Positions 1-7,334 of a DNA stretch of 23,882 nucleotides are shown here, in pieces. This DNA comes from a virus, in IMG/VR virus record IMGVR_UViG_3300030380_000804, positions 1-23,882 of that record. One strand, given 5' to 3'. The notes under the pieces were generated by a model. The model was not told the origin of the DNA. It saw only the letters and a list, made by a program, of their open reading frames with translations, and ran no database searches. The position numbers and the translations under genes were made by a program. Position 1 is the first letter of the stretch. Each line of letters opens with the position of its first letter.

Positions 1-332
1 TAGTCGTAAACATTATTGAAGCTGATGCTGATTTTGCGTCGGAGCATAGTCTAATTGCAGTTTCAGAAAATGCTGAAATCGGTGGGGCCTATGACGGCTC
101 TAGCTTTACTCGTAAAGTTGTAACTGATGACAGAACAACTGAGCAGAAAATAGAGGATGCTAGAGAAGAACGTGATGGCGCTTTGAAATCATGTGACTGG
201 ACTGTGATGCCTGACAGCCCCTTGTCCGAAAGTAAAAAAACAGAGTGGCAAACATATCGTCAGGCATTGCGTGATATCCCAGCGCAGTCTGCTTTTCCTA
301 ACAACATAACTTGGCCCACAATTCCAGAATAA
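1..332 (+). CDS. Phage tail assembly chaperone-type protein, 3' part (5' end outside window)
   Basis: The open frame enters from the left edge (first whole codon at base 3) and stops at TAA 330-332, giving about 109 C-terminal residues. The last third reads CDWTVMPDSPLSE, then WQTYRQALRDIP and a final FPNNITWP. This is the pattern of the C-terminal region of the phage tail assembly chaperone family (Phage_tail_APC type: DW..lPD.pl, W..YRqaLRDiP, P..v.WP), often found at the end of tail-fibre-region genes. Family members are thought to assist tail or fibre assembly; the role here is inferred from the motif and from the structural genes that follow. The N-terminal part is not visible, so the full length and any fused domain are unknown. 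The next gene starts 14 bases downstream. Confidence 0.7.
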   Translation, partial: VVNIIEADADFASEHSLIAVSENAEIGGAYDGSSFTRKVVTDDRTTEQKIEDAREERDGALKSCDWTVMPDSPLSESKKTEWQTYRQALRDIPAQSAFPNNITWPTIPE

Positions 333-346
333 GGACACACTAATTA

Positions 347-913
347 ATGTTTGGCTCACTTGCGATATCTGAAAGAGCTATATCAGATCAACCATTAGCT
401 CAAGTTATTTTATCTGCATCAGCTTCTCTATCTGCAAACTTTACACAAACAGCAGATGCGATTGCAATAGCCTCTGGAGTTTTAGAACTAAGCGGAACAT
501 CTTCTAAAGTATCTGTTGGCGTAGGAATTTTATCTGGTGTAATTGAGCTTTCAAGCAATCTTACTCAAACTTCTGATGGTATACGTATCGCAGTAACTGG
601 CGTTGATGTTGTATCAGACTTTACTAAAACAACTAACGCTACTCCTATTTTTGTAGGAACATCAAGTCAAACAGCATCGTTTACGAAAACATCTACCGCT
701 ACAAACATTGCATCTGGTGCATTGTCTGTAGATAGTAACTTTACTAAAACATCTGCTGCAGAAATTTTAAAAGGTGCAAGATTTACTATTTCAGGTGTTA
801 CCGCATCTGGCTCTGCAAATGATGTAGGAATAGCTACAACGTCATTTAATTTCCAAGCGGTACGGGCGCAGTACAGTCGGGCTAGAACAGTAAAAGTACC
901 ACGAGCAGCATAA
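347..913 (+). CDS. Repeat-built virion-associated protein, 188 aa, function unknown
   Basis: I do not recognise this protein as a named family. Residues 11-150 form seven consecutive units of exactly 20 residues. The unit starts are at residues 11, 31, 51, 71, 91, 111 and 131, and the clearest motif is NFTKT, NFTQT, DFTKT or SFTKT at the unit start, followed by I..G.L.. near its middle. Ser, Thr, Ala, Gly and aliphatic residues dominate, with very little charge, which suits a beta-solenoid or fibre-like shape. The last ten residues are basic (RARTVKVPRA) and resemble the R-T-V-x-V motifs of the next small gene. The start is ATG 347, preceded by AAGGA at 331-335, a rather long spacing. The stop TAA overlaps the ATG of the following gene by one base. 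The position between tail genes suggests a virion decoration or fibre component. Confidence 0.7.
   Translation: MFGSLAISERAISDQPLAQVILSASASLSANFTQTADAIAIASGVLELSGTSSKVSVGVGILSGVIELSSNLTQTSDGIRIAVTGVDVVSDFTKTTNATPIFVGTSSQTASFTKTSTATNIASGALSVDSNFTKTSAAEILKGARFTISGVTASGSANDVGIATTSFNFQAVRAQYSRARTVKVPRAA
377..796 (+). repeat. Seven 20-residue (60-bp) protein-level repeats in the 188-aa protein
   Basis: The units start at bases 377, 437, 497, 557, 617, 677 and 737. The period is exact at protein level, while the DNA units are diverged. The approximate consensus is [NDS]-F-T-[KQ]-T at positions 1-5, I or V near position 11, G near 13-14, and aliphatic or serine residues towards position 20. Units 1 and 3 lack the FTKT motif but keep the second half. 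Confidence 0.7.
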
Positions 914-1086
914 TGAGTACGGTAGCAGAACGAAGAATAAGTGTGCCTTTTGAAAATAGAATAGTACACGTAGCTCGTGGAACAACAACAGACGATAGAA
1001 CTATATTAGTTAAATTTGAAAATAGAACAGTATACGTAGAAAGACAACCGGGATCTGGTGAACGTACTGTGCATGTAACGGGGTAA
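913..1086 (+). CDS. Small repeat protein, 57 aa, function unknown
   Basis: ATG 913 overlaps the previous stop (TAATG) and the frame ends at TAA 1084-1086. The protein consists mainly of two copies of a 17-residue element 22 residues apart: RRISVPFENRIVHVARG (7-23) and RTILVKFENRTVYVERQ (29-45). A third short ERTVHV lies near the C-terminus. The alternating R-[TI]-V-x-V pattern suggests paired beta strands. The duplicated stretch is nearly identical at DNA level (949-973 and 1015-1039). The protein sits between repeat-rich and adaptor-type tail genes and is probably co-translated with them. I do not recognise a named family; a small virion component is the reasonable inference. Confidence 0.65.
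   Translation: MSTVAERRISVPFENRIVHVARGTTTDDRTILVKFENRTVYVERQPGSGERTVHVTG
949..1039 (+). repeat. Direct duplication within the 57-aa gene
   Basis: Two 25-base copies, 949-973 and 1015-1039, start with tttgaaaatagaa or tttgaaaatagaac and differ at two positions. They are spaced 66 bases apart, so the reading frame is kept, and they encode FENRIVHV and FENRTVYV. This points to a tandem duplication of a protein element. Confidence 0.8.
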
Positions 1087-1092
1087 TATTAA

Positions 1093-1437
1093 ATGTCATT
1101 TCGTTGGCCTACTAAAGATAAAGACGAAACACTAGACTACAGTGTTGACTGGTCACGTTTTCTAGAATCTGCAACTATTAGTTCAGTTCAGTGGCACGTG
1201 AAAACAGATGAAATAGGCAAGACAGCCATAGCAGCAGGTGAAACTTTAACTGTTGCATCTAGTAGTGCAGTAACAGATAACATACAAAATGTTTCACAGT
1301 CTAATACAACTACAGTAGCAACTATAAATATAGCAGGTGGTGTGAATAATCGTGAATACACATTTACTTGCACTATGACTGATAGCACTGCCAGCGTTGC
1401 TGAACGTACTATTAAACTTAAAATTAAAGAGAAGTAA
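1093..1437 (+). CDS. Phage fibre-tail adaptor-type protein, 114 aa
   Basis: The N-terminus, SFRWPTKDKDETLDYSVDWS, carries the WP.KD..E.lDY.vDWs pattern of a small phage family usually annotated as fibre-tail adaptor. The rest reads as one beta-rich, Ig-like domain: residues about 30-60 form strands, and about 76-112 carry the late-strand pattern INIAGGVNNREYTFTCTMTD followed by ERTIKLKIK. The length of about 110 aa suits this family. It lies directly before the head-tail adaptor gene, with three bases between stop and start. The likely role is to connect tail fibre or decoration proteins to the tail tube; this rests on motif recall and on position, not on a database search. Confidence 0.6.
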   Translation: MSFRWPTKDKDETLDYSVDWSRFLESATISSVQWHVKTDEIGKTAIAAGETLTVASSSAVTDNIQNVSQSNTTTVATINIAGGVNNREYTFTCTMTDSTASVAERTIKLKIKEK

Positions 1438-1440
1438 ATC

Positions 1441-2181
1441 ATGGCATATGACTTTGTTGGATTAGTTAACGATGTTAATAGACGCTTGAATGAAGTAGAG
1501 CTTACGACTTCTAATTTTGCTACTGCCACTGGTTTTTATGGGCAAGCAAAAGATGCAGTCAATGCTTCTATTCGTTATATGAATCAATCTCAATACGAAT
1601 GGCCTTATAATCATGTAGAACAAGAAGATACTTTAACTGTAGGTGTTACACGATATGCTTTTCCTACAGATACAAAAGTAATTGACTTTGAAACTTTTAG
1701 AATTAAAGAAGATACTACTTTAGGAAATACTACAGTTAAATTACCTTTGATTTCTTACGAAGAGTATCTTGACAAATATGTAGACCAAGAGTATAATAGC
1801 ACGGCTACTTCTTCAGGACAGGGTGTTCCTCAGTTAGTATCTCATGCACCTTCGTTAGAATATATTATGACTCCTGCTCCTGATAAAGCATACACAGTTG
1901 TTTATGAGTACTATAGAATACCTGTTGATTTAGCTTTACATGACGATGTACCTGTTGTGCCAGAAAGATTTAGGCATATAATTGTTGATGGTGCTATGCA
2001 CTATGCATACCTATTTCGTGGCAATACCCAAGATGCTCTTGTAGCTAAAGAAAAGTTTGAAGAGGGTATTAGCCATATGAAGTCTATGTTAATCAATCGC
2101 TATACATATGTTCGCTCGTATCTTATACAGCAAAACACTGGTGGTGGCGGTAGAATGGGATACGCAAGGCTACCGTTGTAA
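1441..2181 (+). CDS. Head-tail adaptor / tail tubular protein A-like, 246 aa
   Basis: The protein begins with helices containing DVNRRLNEVELTTSNF and NASIRYMNQ..YEWPYN, then a beta region with an aromatic-rich YAFPTDTKVIDFETFRI segment, and ends with a long helix around residues 185-225 (RFRHIIVDGAMHYAYLFRG). This helix, beta insert, helix plan and the wording of the motifs match the phage adaptor family that includes SU10-type adaptors and is functionally equivalent to T7 gp11 (tail tubular protein A). Such proteins form the ring joining the portal to the tail nozzle. The length of about 200-250 aa is normal. The gene ends in TAATG, overlapping the tail nozzle gene, which is the expected partner. 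Confidence 0.7.
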   Translation: MAYDFVGLVNDVNRRLNEVELTTSNFATATGFYGQAKDAVNASIRYMNQSQYEWPYNHVEQEDTLTVGVTRYAFPTDTKVIDFETFRIKEDTTLGNTTVKLPLISYEEYLDKYVDQEYNSTATSSGQGVPQLVSHAPSLEYIMTPAPDKAYTVVYEYYRIPVDLALHDDVPVVPERFRHIIVDGAMHYAYLFRGNTQDALVAKEKFEEGISHMKSMLINRYTYVRSYLIQQNTGGGGRMGYARLPL

Positions 2182-4157
2182 TGGACAAATGGCAAACTTA
2201 TCCTATAGAATTTCGTGGTGGGTTAGTAACGAATTTAAGTCCTTTACAACAAGGAACAAATTTACCCGGTTCAGCACGAATACTACGTAACTACGAACCT
2301 TCTGTTGAAGGTGGGTACAGACGTATTGAAGGATATGAAAAATACGATAGCAATATTATACCGCCATATGGTGCGCCTGTTGTACACGGTGCAAGTCAAA
2401 GCGGCACAACACTTGTTATAGCTGCAATACATACAACACCAGTAGTAGGTGACACTTTTACAATAGCAGGAGTAACAGGTACATATACAATAGCATCAGG
2501 TGGTGTTTCATATGATGCTGCTACTAATAGAGCTAGTCTTACATTAACAGGTAGTTTAGCTTCAAGTCCCGCTAATGCAGCGGCTGTTACATTTGCAAGC
2601 ACTGTGTCTAACTATTTAGCATTAGGTGTTGCAAGCTGGGAAGATTCAGCAATTGTAGCAAAAAATGATGACCTGTTTAAAAGTACAGGCAGTGGTTTTA
2701 CAAAGATTAATGTTGAGGCTTTTGGAACACCTCTTGTTAATGGAGCAAGTCAAACAGGAACTAGTCTTGACGTAGATGGAATTGTAGGTATACCACAAGC
2801 AGGTGACGTATTTAAGATAGCAGGGGTAGACCTTACTTATACAGTAACCTCAGATGCATCTGTAACAAGCGGTGCTGCTACTATAGCGATTAGTCCAGCA
2901 CTGGCAAGTAGTCCAGCAGATAATGCAGCGATTACTTTTATATCTTCAAACAGAGAAGGTGCTGTAAGAGTTAGATTTGCTAAATATAATTTTAATGGCA
3001 CTGAAAAAATAGCCATAGTAGATGGAGCTAATGTTCCAGCACTATATGATGGTACAAACTTTACATCTTTAAATAGCGCACCTACAGATGTAGTAGGAGC
3101 AACGCATACAATCAAATATAAAAACGCACTGTTTTTTGGCAAAGGATCTACCTTATCTTTTACAGCACCTTTTGATGATGACAATTTTACCGTTGCAGAT
3201 GGTTCGGGTTCTATAAATGTAGGTGGTGTAATTTCTGGTTTAGTTGTTTTTAGAAATCAACTAATAATATTTACAGAAAGAAACATACAGCAATTAGTAG
3301 GAGATACTATTGCAAACTTTAGCTTACAGCCAATCACAGAAGACATTGGTTGTATTGAGGGAGATACAATAAGAGAAATAGGCGGTGATGTAATATTTCT
3401 TGGACCAGATGGTCTTAGATTGTTAAGTGCAACAGAGCGTATTAATGATTTTGGATTGGCTGCAATATCAAAAGTAATACAGCCTAATATAACAGATTTT
3501 ATTACTGCTAATACGAGTTTTACAAGTTGTGTTATTCGGGAAAAATCACAATATAGATTGTTGGGCTATAATAACAATATTGCACAATCAAGCGCACAAG
3601 GTGTAATAGCAACACAGTTTGCTGAACAGGGTGGGACTGGCACTGCCTTTGCAGAAACAAGAGGTATACGTGCTTATGTAGCAGACAGTAATTATAATGA
3701 AGCTGTAGAAGTTGTACTGTTTGCAAACAATGATGGCTATTTATACCAAATGGAATCAGGAAACAGTTTTGATGGTTCTAACATAGTAACTACGTTTGCT
3801 ACTCCACATTTAACTATTCAAGATCCTAGAGTACGTAAAACATTTTATAAAATATTTCTTTATACTGATCCACAAGGAAGTGTAAACTTTAATCTAAGTT
3901 TAAAACTTGATTTTGATACGACAGGAATCATACAACCTAGTCCTATAAACTTTGCTAATACTTCTGGTGTTGTAGGATTTTATGGGTTGGGAACATACGG
4001 AACTACAAAGTTTGGAGCAAAGTTAACAAAGTTATTTGAAACGCAGGTAATAGGATCAGGCTTTGCAGTTTCATTTCAATTCGACTCAAACAGTGCTGAT
4101 GCCCCGTTCTCTATTGATGCACTGACAGTAGAATATAGCAACAACGATAGAAGGTAG
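2181..4157 (+). CDS. Tail nozzle / tail tubular protein B-like, 658 aa
   Basis: The N-terminus (FRGGLVTNLSP, then RNYEPSVEGGYRRIEGY at about 36-52) is the signature of the large beta-propeller tail proteins that follow the adaptor in podoviruses, equivalent to T7 gp12 and to the P22 gp10 stabilisation protein. The middle contains propeller-like strands such as LVVFRNQLIIFTERNIQQLVG and later DVIFLGPDGLRLLSAT. Two related beta-rich modules of about 75 residues (64-139 and 182-254), with the patterns GDTFTIAGV..TYTI and GDVFKIAGVDLTYTV, are inserted near the N-terminus on either side of one blade-like segment. The protein would form the hexameric nozzle through which DNA exits. The ATG overlaps the stop of the adaptor gene, so the two are probably translationally coupled. 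Confidence 0.7.
   Translation: MDKWQTYPIEFRGGLVTNLSPLQQGTNLPGSARILRNYEPSVEGGYRRIEGYEKYDSNIIPPYGAPVVHGASQSGTTLVIAAIHTTPVVGDTFTIAGVTGTYTIASGGVSYDAATNRASLTLTGSLASSPANAAAVTFASTVSNYLALGVASWEDSAIVAKNDDLFKSTGSGFTKINVEAFGTPLVNGASQTGTSLDVDGIVGIPQAGDVFKIAGVDLTYTVTSDASVTSGAATIAISPALASSPADNAAITFISSNREGAVRVRFAKYNFNGTEKIAIVDGANVPALYDGTNFTSLNSAPTDVVGATHTIKYKNALFFGKGSTLSFTAPFDDDNFTVADGSGSINVGGVISGLVVFRNQLIIFTERNIQQLVGDTIANFSLQPITEDIGCIEGDTIREIGGDVIFLGPDGLRLLSATERINDFGLAAISKVIQPNITDFITANTSFTSCVIREKSQYRLLGYNNNIAQSSAQGVIATQFAEQGGTGTAFAETRGIRAYVADSNYNEAVEVVLFANNDGYLYQMESGNSFDGSNIVTTFATPHLTIQDPRVRKTFYKIFLYTDPQGSVNFNLSLKLDFDTTGIIQPSPINFANTSGVVGFYGLGTYGTTKFGAKLTKLFETQVIGSGFAVSFQFDSNSADAPFSIDALTVEYSNNDRR
2370..2942 (+). 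repeat. Duplicated beta-rich module in the tail nozzle protein
   Basis: Copy 1 spans about 2370-2597 and copy 2 about 2724-2942. Both contain, in the same order, GASQ[ST]GT, a GD.F.IAGV motif, a TYT strand, and SLASSPANAAAVTF or ALASSPADNAAITF at the end. Similar GD.F.IAGV modules occur in several phage coat and tail proteins (recall). The copies are diverged at DNA level. Confidence 0.75.
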
Positions 4158-4165
4158 GAGATACT

Positions 4166-6778
4166 ATGGGTACAGGATATACTCGTAATGACACCAGTAA
4201 TAACATAGCCGATGGTAATGTTATCAATGCGTCAGATTTGGATGGCGAGTTTGATGCAGTAGAATCTGCGTTTAACTCTAGTTCCGGTCACACACATGAT
4301 GGCACATCTGCTGAAGGCGCACCCATAACAGTGCTTGGGCCTGTGCAAGATTTTGTTGCTAGTGCTACGGAAATTAAACCAAAAACAGACAACACTCTAG
4401 ACATAGGAACATCGTCTTTAGAGTTTAAAGACTTGTACTTAGATGGTAAAGCGTATATTGATGGTCTTGGTGAAAATCTATTAGTAGACACAGATAAATC
4501 TATTCAGTTTAGAGATACTGCACTAACTATTAACTCAAGCACTAATGGTCAGCTTGATATTAATGCAGATGTTGAGTTAGAAATAACTGCGCCTACCGTT
4601 GACATTGACGCTTCCACTGCAGTTACTATTGATACAACCACTCTTACAATTACAGGATCTGCTAACGTAGCTGGTGATTTAGACGTAGACAATATTAATA
4701 TTAATGGAAACACAATTATCAGCACAGACAGTAATGGCAATATTGCCTTAACCCCTAACGGCACAGGCGAAGTTGACATTAGTAAAGTTGATATTGATAG
4801 TGGTGCTATAGATGGCACAGTTATAGGTGCAAATAGTGCCGCTGCTGGAACATTTACAAATCTAACATCTACTGGCACGTCTACTCATGCTACTGTAGAC
4901 ATAAACGGTGGTGCTATTGATGCTGTAACTATAGGAACAAACAGTGCAGTAACAGACCTTCGTGTAGACAATTTAAAGTTAGATGGTAATACAATATCTA
5001 GCACAGACTCTAATGGTGACATTACTATTGACCCAGATGGAACTGGTGTTATTGATGTGCCTAGCACAACTAAAGTGCAGTTCCGTGATAGTGGGCTATT
5101 TATTAATTCTAGCACTAATGGACAACTAGACATTGACGCTGATGCAGAGTTAGAAATAACTGCACCAATAGTAGATATAGATGCATCTACCTCTGTAAAC
5201 ATTAGTAATGATTTAAAACTAGATAGTGACTCTGCTATTTTATCTTTTGGTGCAGATAGTGAAATCACTGTCACACACGAACATAACACAGGACTAAAGG
5301 CAAAGGCAGCTAGTGGCTTTGAGTTAAATCTACAAACTAGCCATGACTCTATAGAGGCTACAGATGTTATAGGTAAAATTACATTTAATGCTCCTGATGA
5401 ATCTAGTGGCACAGATGCAATATTGGATGGTGCTGCTATTGAGGCTGTAGCTGAAGCTACTTTCGCTTCAGACAATAATGCAACTGCTCTTGTGTTTAAA
5501 ACAAATACATCTGCTGCAGCCACAGAACGTATGCGTATTAAGTCTGATGGCACTATTGTTATGGATACACAAGTAGACATTGACAATATAACCATAGATG
5601 GCAACACTATCAGTAGTACAGATTCAAATGGCAACATAAACTTGTCTCCTAATGGAACTGGCACTGTAATAATAAATACAGATCTTGATGTAGATAATAT
5701 TAATATTAATGGCAATGCTATAACTTCTACAGATAGTAATGGCAACATAGCAATTACACCTAACGGAACTGGTGAAGTTGACATTAGTAAAGTTGACATC
5801 GACAGTGGTGCAATTGATGGAACAGTAATTGGTGCTAATAGCGCAGCGGCTGGAACTTTTACTACATTGACTGCAACAACTTTAAGTGGTGCTTTGAATC
5901 TAAATAGTCAGGCACTAACTAATGTTGATATAAATTCAGGTTCAATAGACGGAACAACTATTGGTGCAAATAGTGCTGCTGATGGCACATTTACTGCAGT
6001 AGATGTAGATAATATTAATGTCAATGGAAATACTATTAGCAGTACAAATAGTAATGGAGATATTACTTTAGATCCTAATGGAACGGGTCATGTTGTAATT
6101 CCTGCTGACATAGGTATAGGAACAACAAGTCCATCAGCACGTATTCATATTGAAGCTGCTACGCCTACCATTCGTTTAGAAGACACTAACGCAAATGGGT
6201 ATGCGGCACTTTCAGCAAACAATACTCGTGGCGGTCTTACACTTCAACTTGACCCCGATGATGTGGATAGCAGCACAGACTTTCGTGTTCAAGTTGATGG
6301 CACAGAAGTTATACGGGTTGATGCTAATGGCTTACTATTCAACGGTGACTCAGCCGCCGCTAACGCTCTTGATGATTATGAAGAGGGTACATGGACAGTT
6401 GGTGCAACAACAAGTAGCGGAACTGCTGCTTCTTTTGGTTCGGAAGAAGGTTTTTATACCAAAATTGGAAGACAAGTTACTGCGACTGCAATAATAACAA
6501 ATATAACGCCGGGTGGAACAGCCGCAAGTCCATTAAGAATAAGTGGTCTGCCATTTAATCCTAACACACACGATGCAATTGGCAGTGCTATTTGGACGCA
6601 AATAGATCTTCAAGGATCAGATACTAGATACTACTTAGCACCAAGAGCAGATTCATCAGGAAATTATATAGATTTTCCGCAGAGTGGTGAACAAAATAAC
6701 ACTACAAATTTAGACCACGCCGATCTAGACAGTGGTAATACGTCTGACATAACTTTTACCATAACATATGTTACATAA
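4166..6778 (+). CDS. Repetitive tail fibre protein, 870 aa
   Basis: The N-terminal part (about 1-60) ends in HTHDGTSAEGAPI, a pattern common at the start of the shaft in marine phage fibres, and is probably the virion attachment domain. Residues about 110-650 are a low-complexity shaft made of interleaved repeats: five copies of a GN.I.STDSNG.I...PNGTG unit, four copies of a D.[DN][SG]G[AS]ID...IG.NSA unit, and two copies of a longer FRD..L.INSSTNGQLDI block. At about 648 follows IGIGTTSPSARIHIE, typical of fibre shaft-to-tip transitions. The C-terminal ~135 residues have a different composition (EGTWTVGAT, then FYTKIGRQVTA) and probably form the receptor-binding tip. There is a good ribosome site, AGGAG, eight bases after the nozzle gene. 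Receptor identity cannot be read from the sequence. Confidence 0.8.
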   Translation: MGTGYTRNDTSNNIADGNVINASDLDGEFDAVESAFNSSSGHTHDGTSAEGAPITVLGPVQDFVASATEIKPKTDNTLDIGTSSLEFKDLYLDGKAYIDGLGENLLVDTDKSIQFRDTALTINSSTNGQLDINADVELEITAPTVDIDASTAVTIDTTTLTITGSANVAGDLDVDNININGNTIISTDSNGNIALTPNGTGEVDISKVDIDSGAIDGTVIGANSAAAGTFTNLTSTGTSTHATVDINGGAIDAVTIGTNSAVTDLRVDNLKLDGNTISSTDSNGDITIDPDGTGVIDVPSTTKVQFRDSGLFINSSTNGQLDIDADAELEITAPIVDIDASTSVNISNDLKLDSDSAILSFGADSEITVTHEHNTGLKAKAASGFELNLQTSHDSIEATDVIGKITFNAPDESSGTDAILDGAAIEAVAEATFASDNNATALVFKTNTSAAATERMRIKSDGTIVMDTQVDIDNITIDGNTISSTDSNGNINLSPNGTGTVIINTDLDVDNININGNAITSTDSNGNIAITPNGTGEVDISKVDIDSGAIDGTVIGANSAAAGTFTTLTATTLSGALNLNSQALTNVDINSGSIDGTTIGANSAADGTFTAVDVDNINVNGNTISSTNSNGDITLDPNGTGHVVIPADIGIGTTSPSARIHIEAATPTIRLEDTNANGYAALSANNTRGGLTLQLDPDDVDSSTDFRVQVDGTEVIRVDANGLLFNGDSAAANALDDYEEGTWTVGATTSSGTAASFGSEEGFYTKIGRQVTATAIITNITPGGTAASPLRISGLPFNPNTHDAIGSAIWTQIDLQGSDTRYYLAPRADSSGNYIDFPQSGEQNNTTNLDHADLDSGNTSDITFTITYVT
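4505..6107 (+). repeat. Interleaved shaft repeats of the tail fibre gene
   Basis: The GN.I.STDSNG units begin near 4682, 4961, 5576, 5690 and 6002. The SGAIDG-type units lie near 4780, 4902, 5795 and 5930. The QFRD..L.INSSTNGQLDI blocks lie near 4505 and 5075. The DNA copies are diverged but still recognisable (for example the aatattaatattaatgg stretches near 4690 and 5698), so recombination between units could change the shaft length. Confidence 0.8.
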
Positions 6779-6782
6779 TGTT

Positions 6783-6817
6783 AACTCATTGTGGATACTT
6801 TGAGTTGGACAGTCCAA
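6783..6817. other. Two inverted repeats upstream of the 86-aa gene
   Basis: In the 58-base gap after the fibre gene, AACTCA (6783-6788) pairs with TGAGTT (6801-6806) across a 12-base loop. TTGGAC (6805-6810) and GTCCAA (6812-6817) form a nearly perfect palindrome around one base. The two elements overlap by two bases, so they could not both form fully at once. They lie just before an AGAGGAG ribosome site. No U-tract follows, so this is not a standard terminator; a regulatory or processing hairpin is possible but unproven. Confidence 0.35.
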
Positions 6818-6836
6818 TAGCCAAGAGGAGATAAAC

Positions 6837-7097
6837 ATGGCACTAACAGAAGAAACAGTAAACGATAAAATTGAAGTTGTAAACAAAGGCACTTACTCAC
6901 TTGTTCAAGTGCGCAAGGCTACAATTATTAAACGTGATGGCGTAGAAATTAGTCGTTCATTCCATCGTACATCAATTATGCCTGATGCAGATTTATCAGG
7001 TTTAGATTCTGATGTTTCTGCTGTTTGCACAACAGTTTTTACAGATGCTTGTAAAGCTGGCTGGGCAACAGTTCTTGCTTCTTTAAACGAAGAGTAA
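6837..7097 (+). CDS. Conserved small phage protein, 86 aa, function unknown
   Basis: The sequence reads MALTEETVNDKIEVVN, then a strand-rich VQVRKATIIKRDGVEISRSFHR segment, a Met/Asp linker and a C-terminal helix VCTTVFTDACKAGWATVLA. I recall similar small proteins beginning MALTEETV.DKIEV and containing R.AT...RDG.EISR.FHR beside fibre genes in marine phages. No function is established that I know of. It has no signal peptide or membrane segment. The start has a strong ribosome site (AAGAGGAG, 6823-6830) six bases before ATG. The next gene begins four bases after its stop. It might be a small virion or fibre-associated protein; confidence in the gene itself is higher than in any role. Confidence 0.75.
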   Translation: MALTEETVNDKIEVVNKGTYSLVQVRKATIIKRDGVEISRSFHRTSIMPDADLSGLDSDVSAVCTTVFTDACKAGWATVLASLNEE

Positions 7098-7101
7098 ACT
7101 T

Positions 7102-7332
7102 ATGGAACTTTCAAGCATTATGTTTTGGAATATTTTTCTTACACTGGTTATAGCTCCAGCGTTTTGGATGTTCCGTTCATTAATGGCAGAAGTAAAGCGT
7201 ATTGATATACTACTAAATAAAACAAGAGAAGACTACGCAACTCGTTTAGAGTTACGTGATGACATGCGACAAGTAATGGATGCGTTACACAGAGTCGAAG
7301 ATAAACTAGATACAATGTTGAGTAGGAACTAA
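7102..7332 (+). CDS. Small membrane-anchored coiled-coil protein, 76 aa
   Basis: Residues about 6-26 (IMFWNIFLTLVIAPAFWMF) form one hydrophobic membrane segment. The remaining 50 residues are charged and helical, with a heptad-like pattern in RLELRDDMRQVMDALHRVED, so a coiled coil is likely. The layout of a short N-terminus, one membrane segment and a long coiled coil is compatible with an inner-membrane spanin or an unusual holin. However, basic residues (R25, K32, R33) just after the membrane segment favour a cytoplasmic C-terminus, which argues against a spanin. No endolysin gene is in the window to support a lysis cassette. It has a GAAGAG ribosome site and lies two bases before the ejection-protein gene. 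Confidence 0.65.
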   Translation: MELSSIMFWNIFLTLVIAPAFWMFRSLMAEVKRIDILLNKTREDYATRLELRDDMRQVMDALHRVEDKLDTMLSRN

Positions 7333-7334
7333 GT

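Noticed and set aside
4885-5799. 304-aa open frame on the - strand
   Set aside because: It lies fully antisense to the tail fibre gene and its sequence mirrors the fibre repeats (recurrent LSTS, PVPLG). It is a by-product of repetitive codons without a ribosome site.
4505-6107. CRISPR array because of regular repeats
   Set aside because: The repeats are coding, diverged and of unequal spacing, within one continuous tail fibre frame. The Cas4-like protein nearby is a phage exonuclease with no other cas genes.
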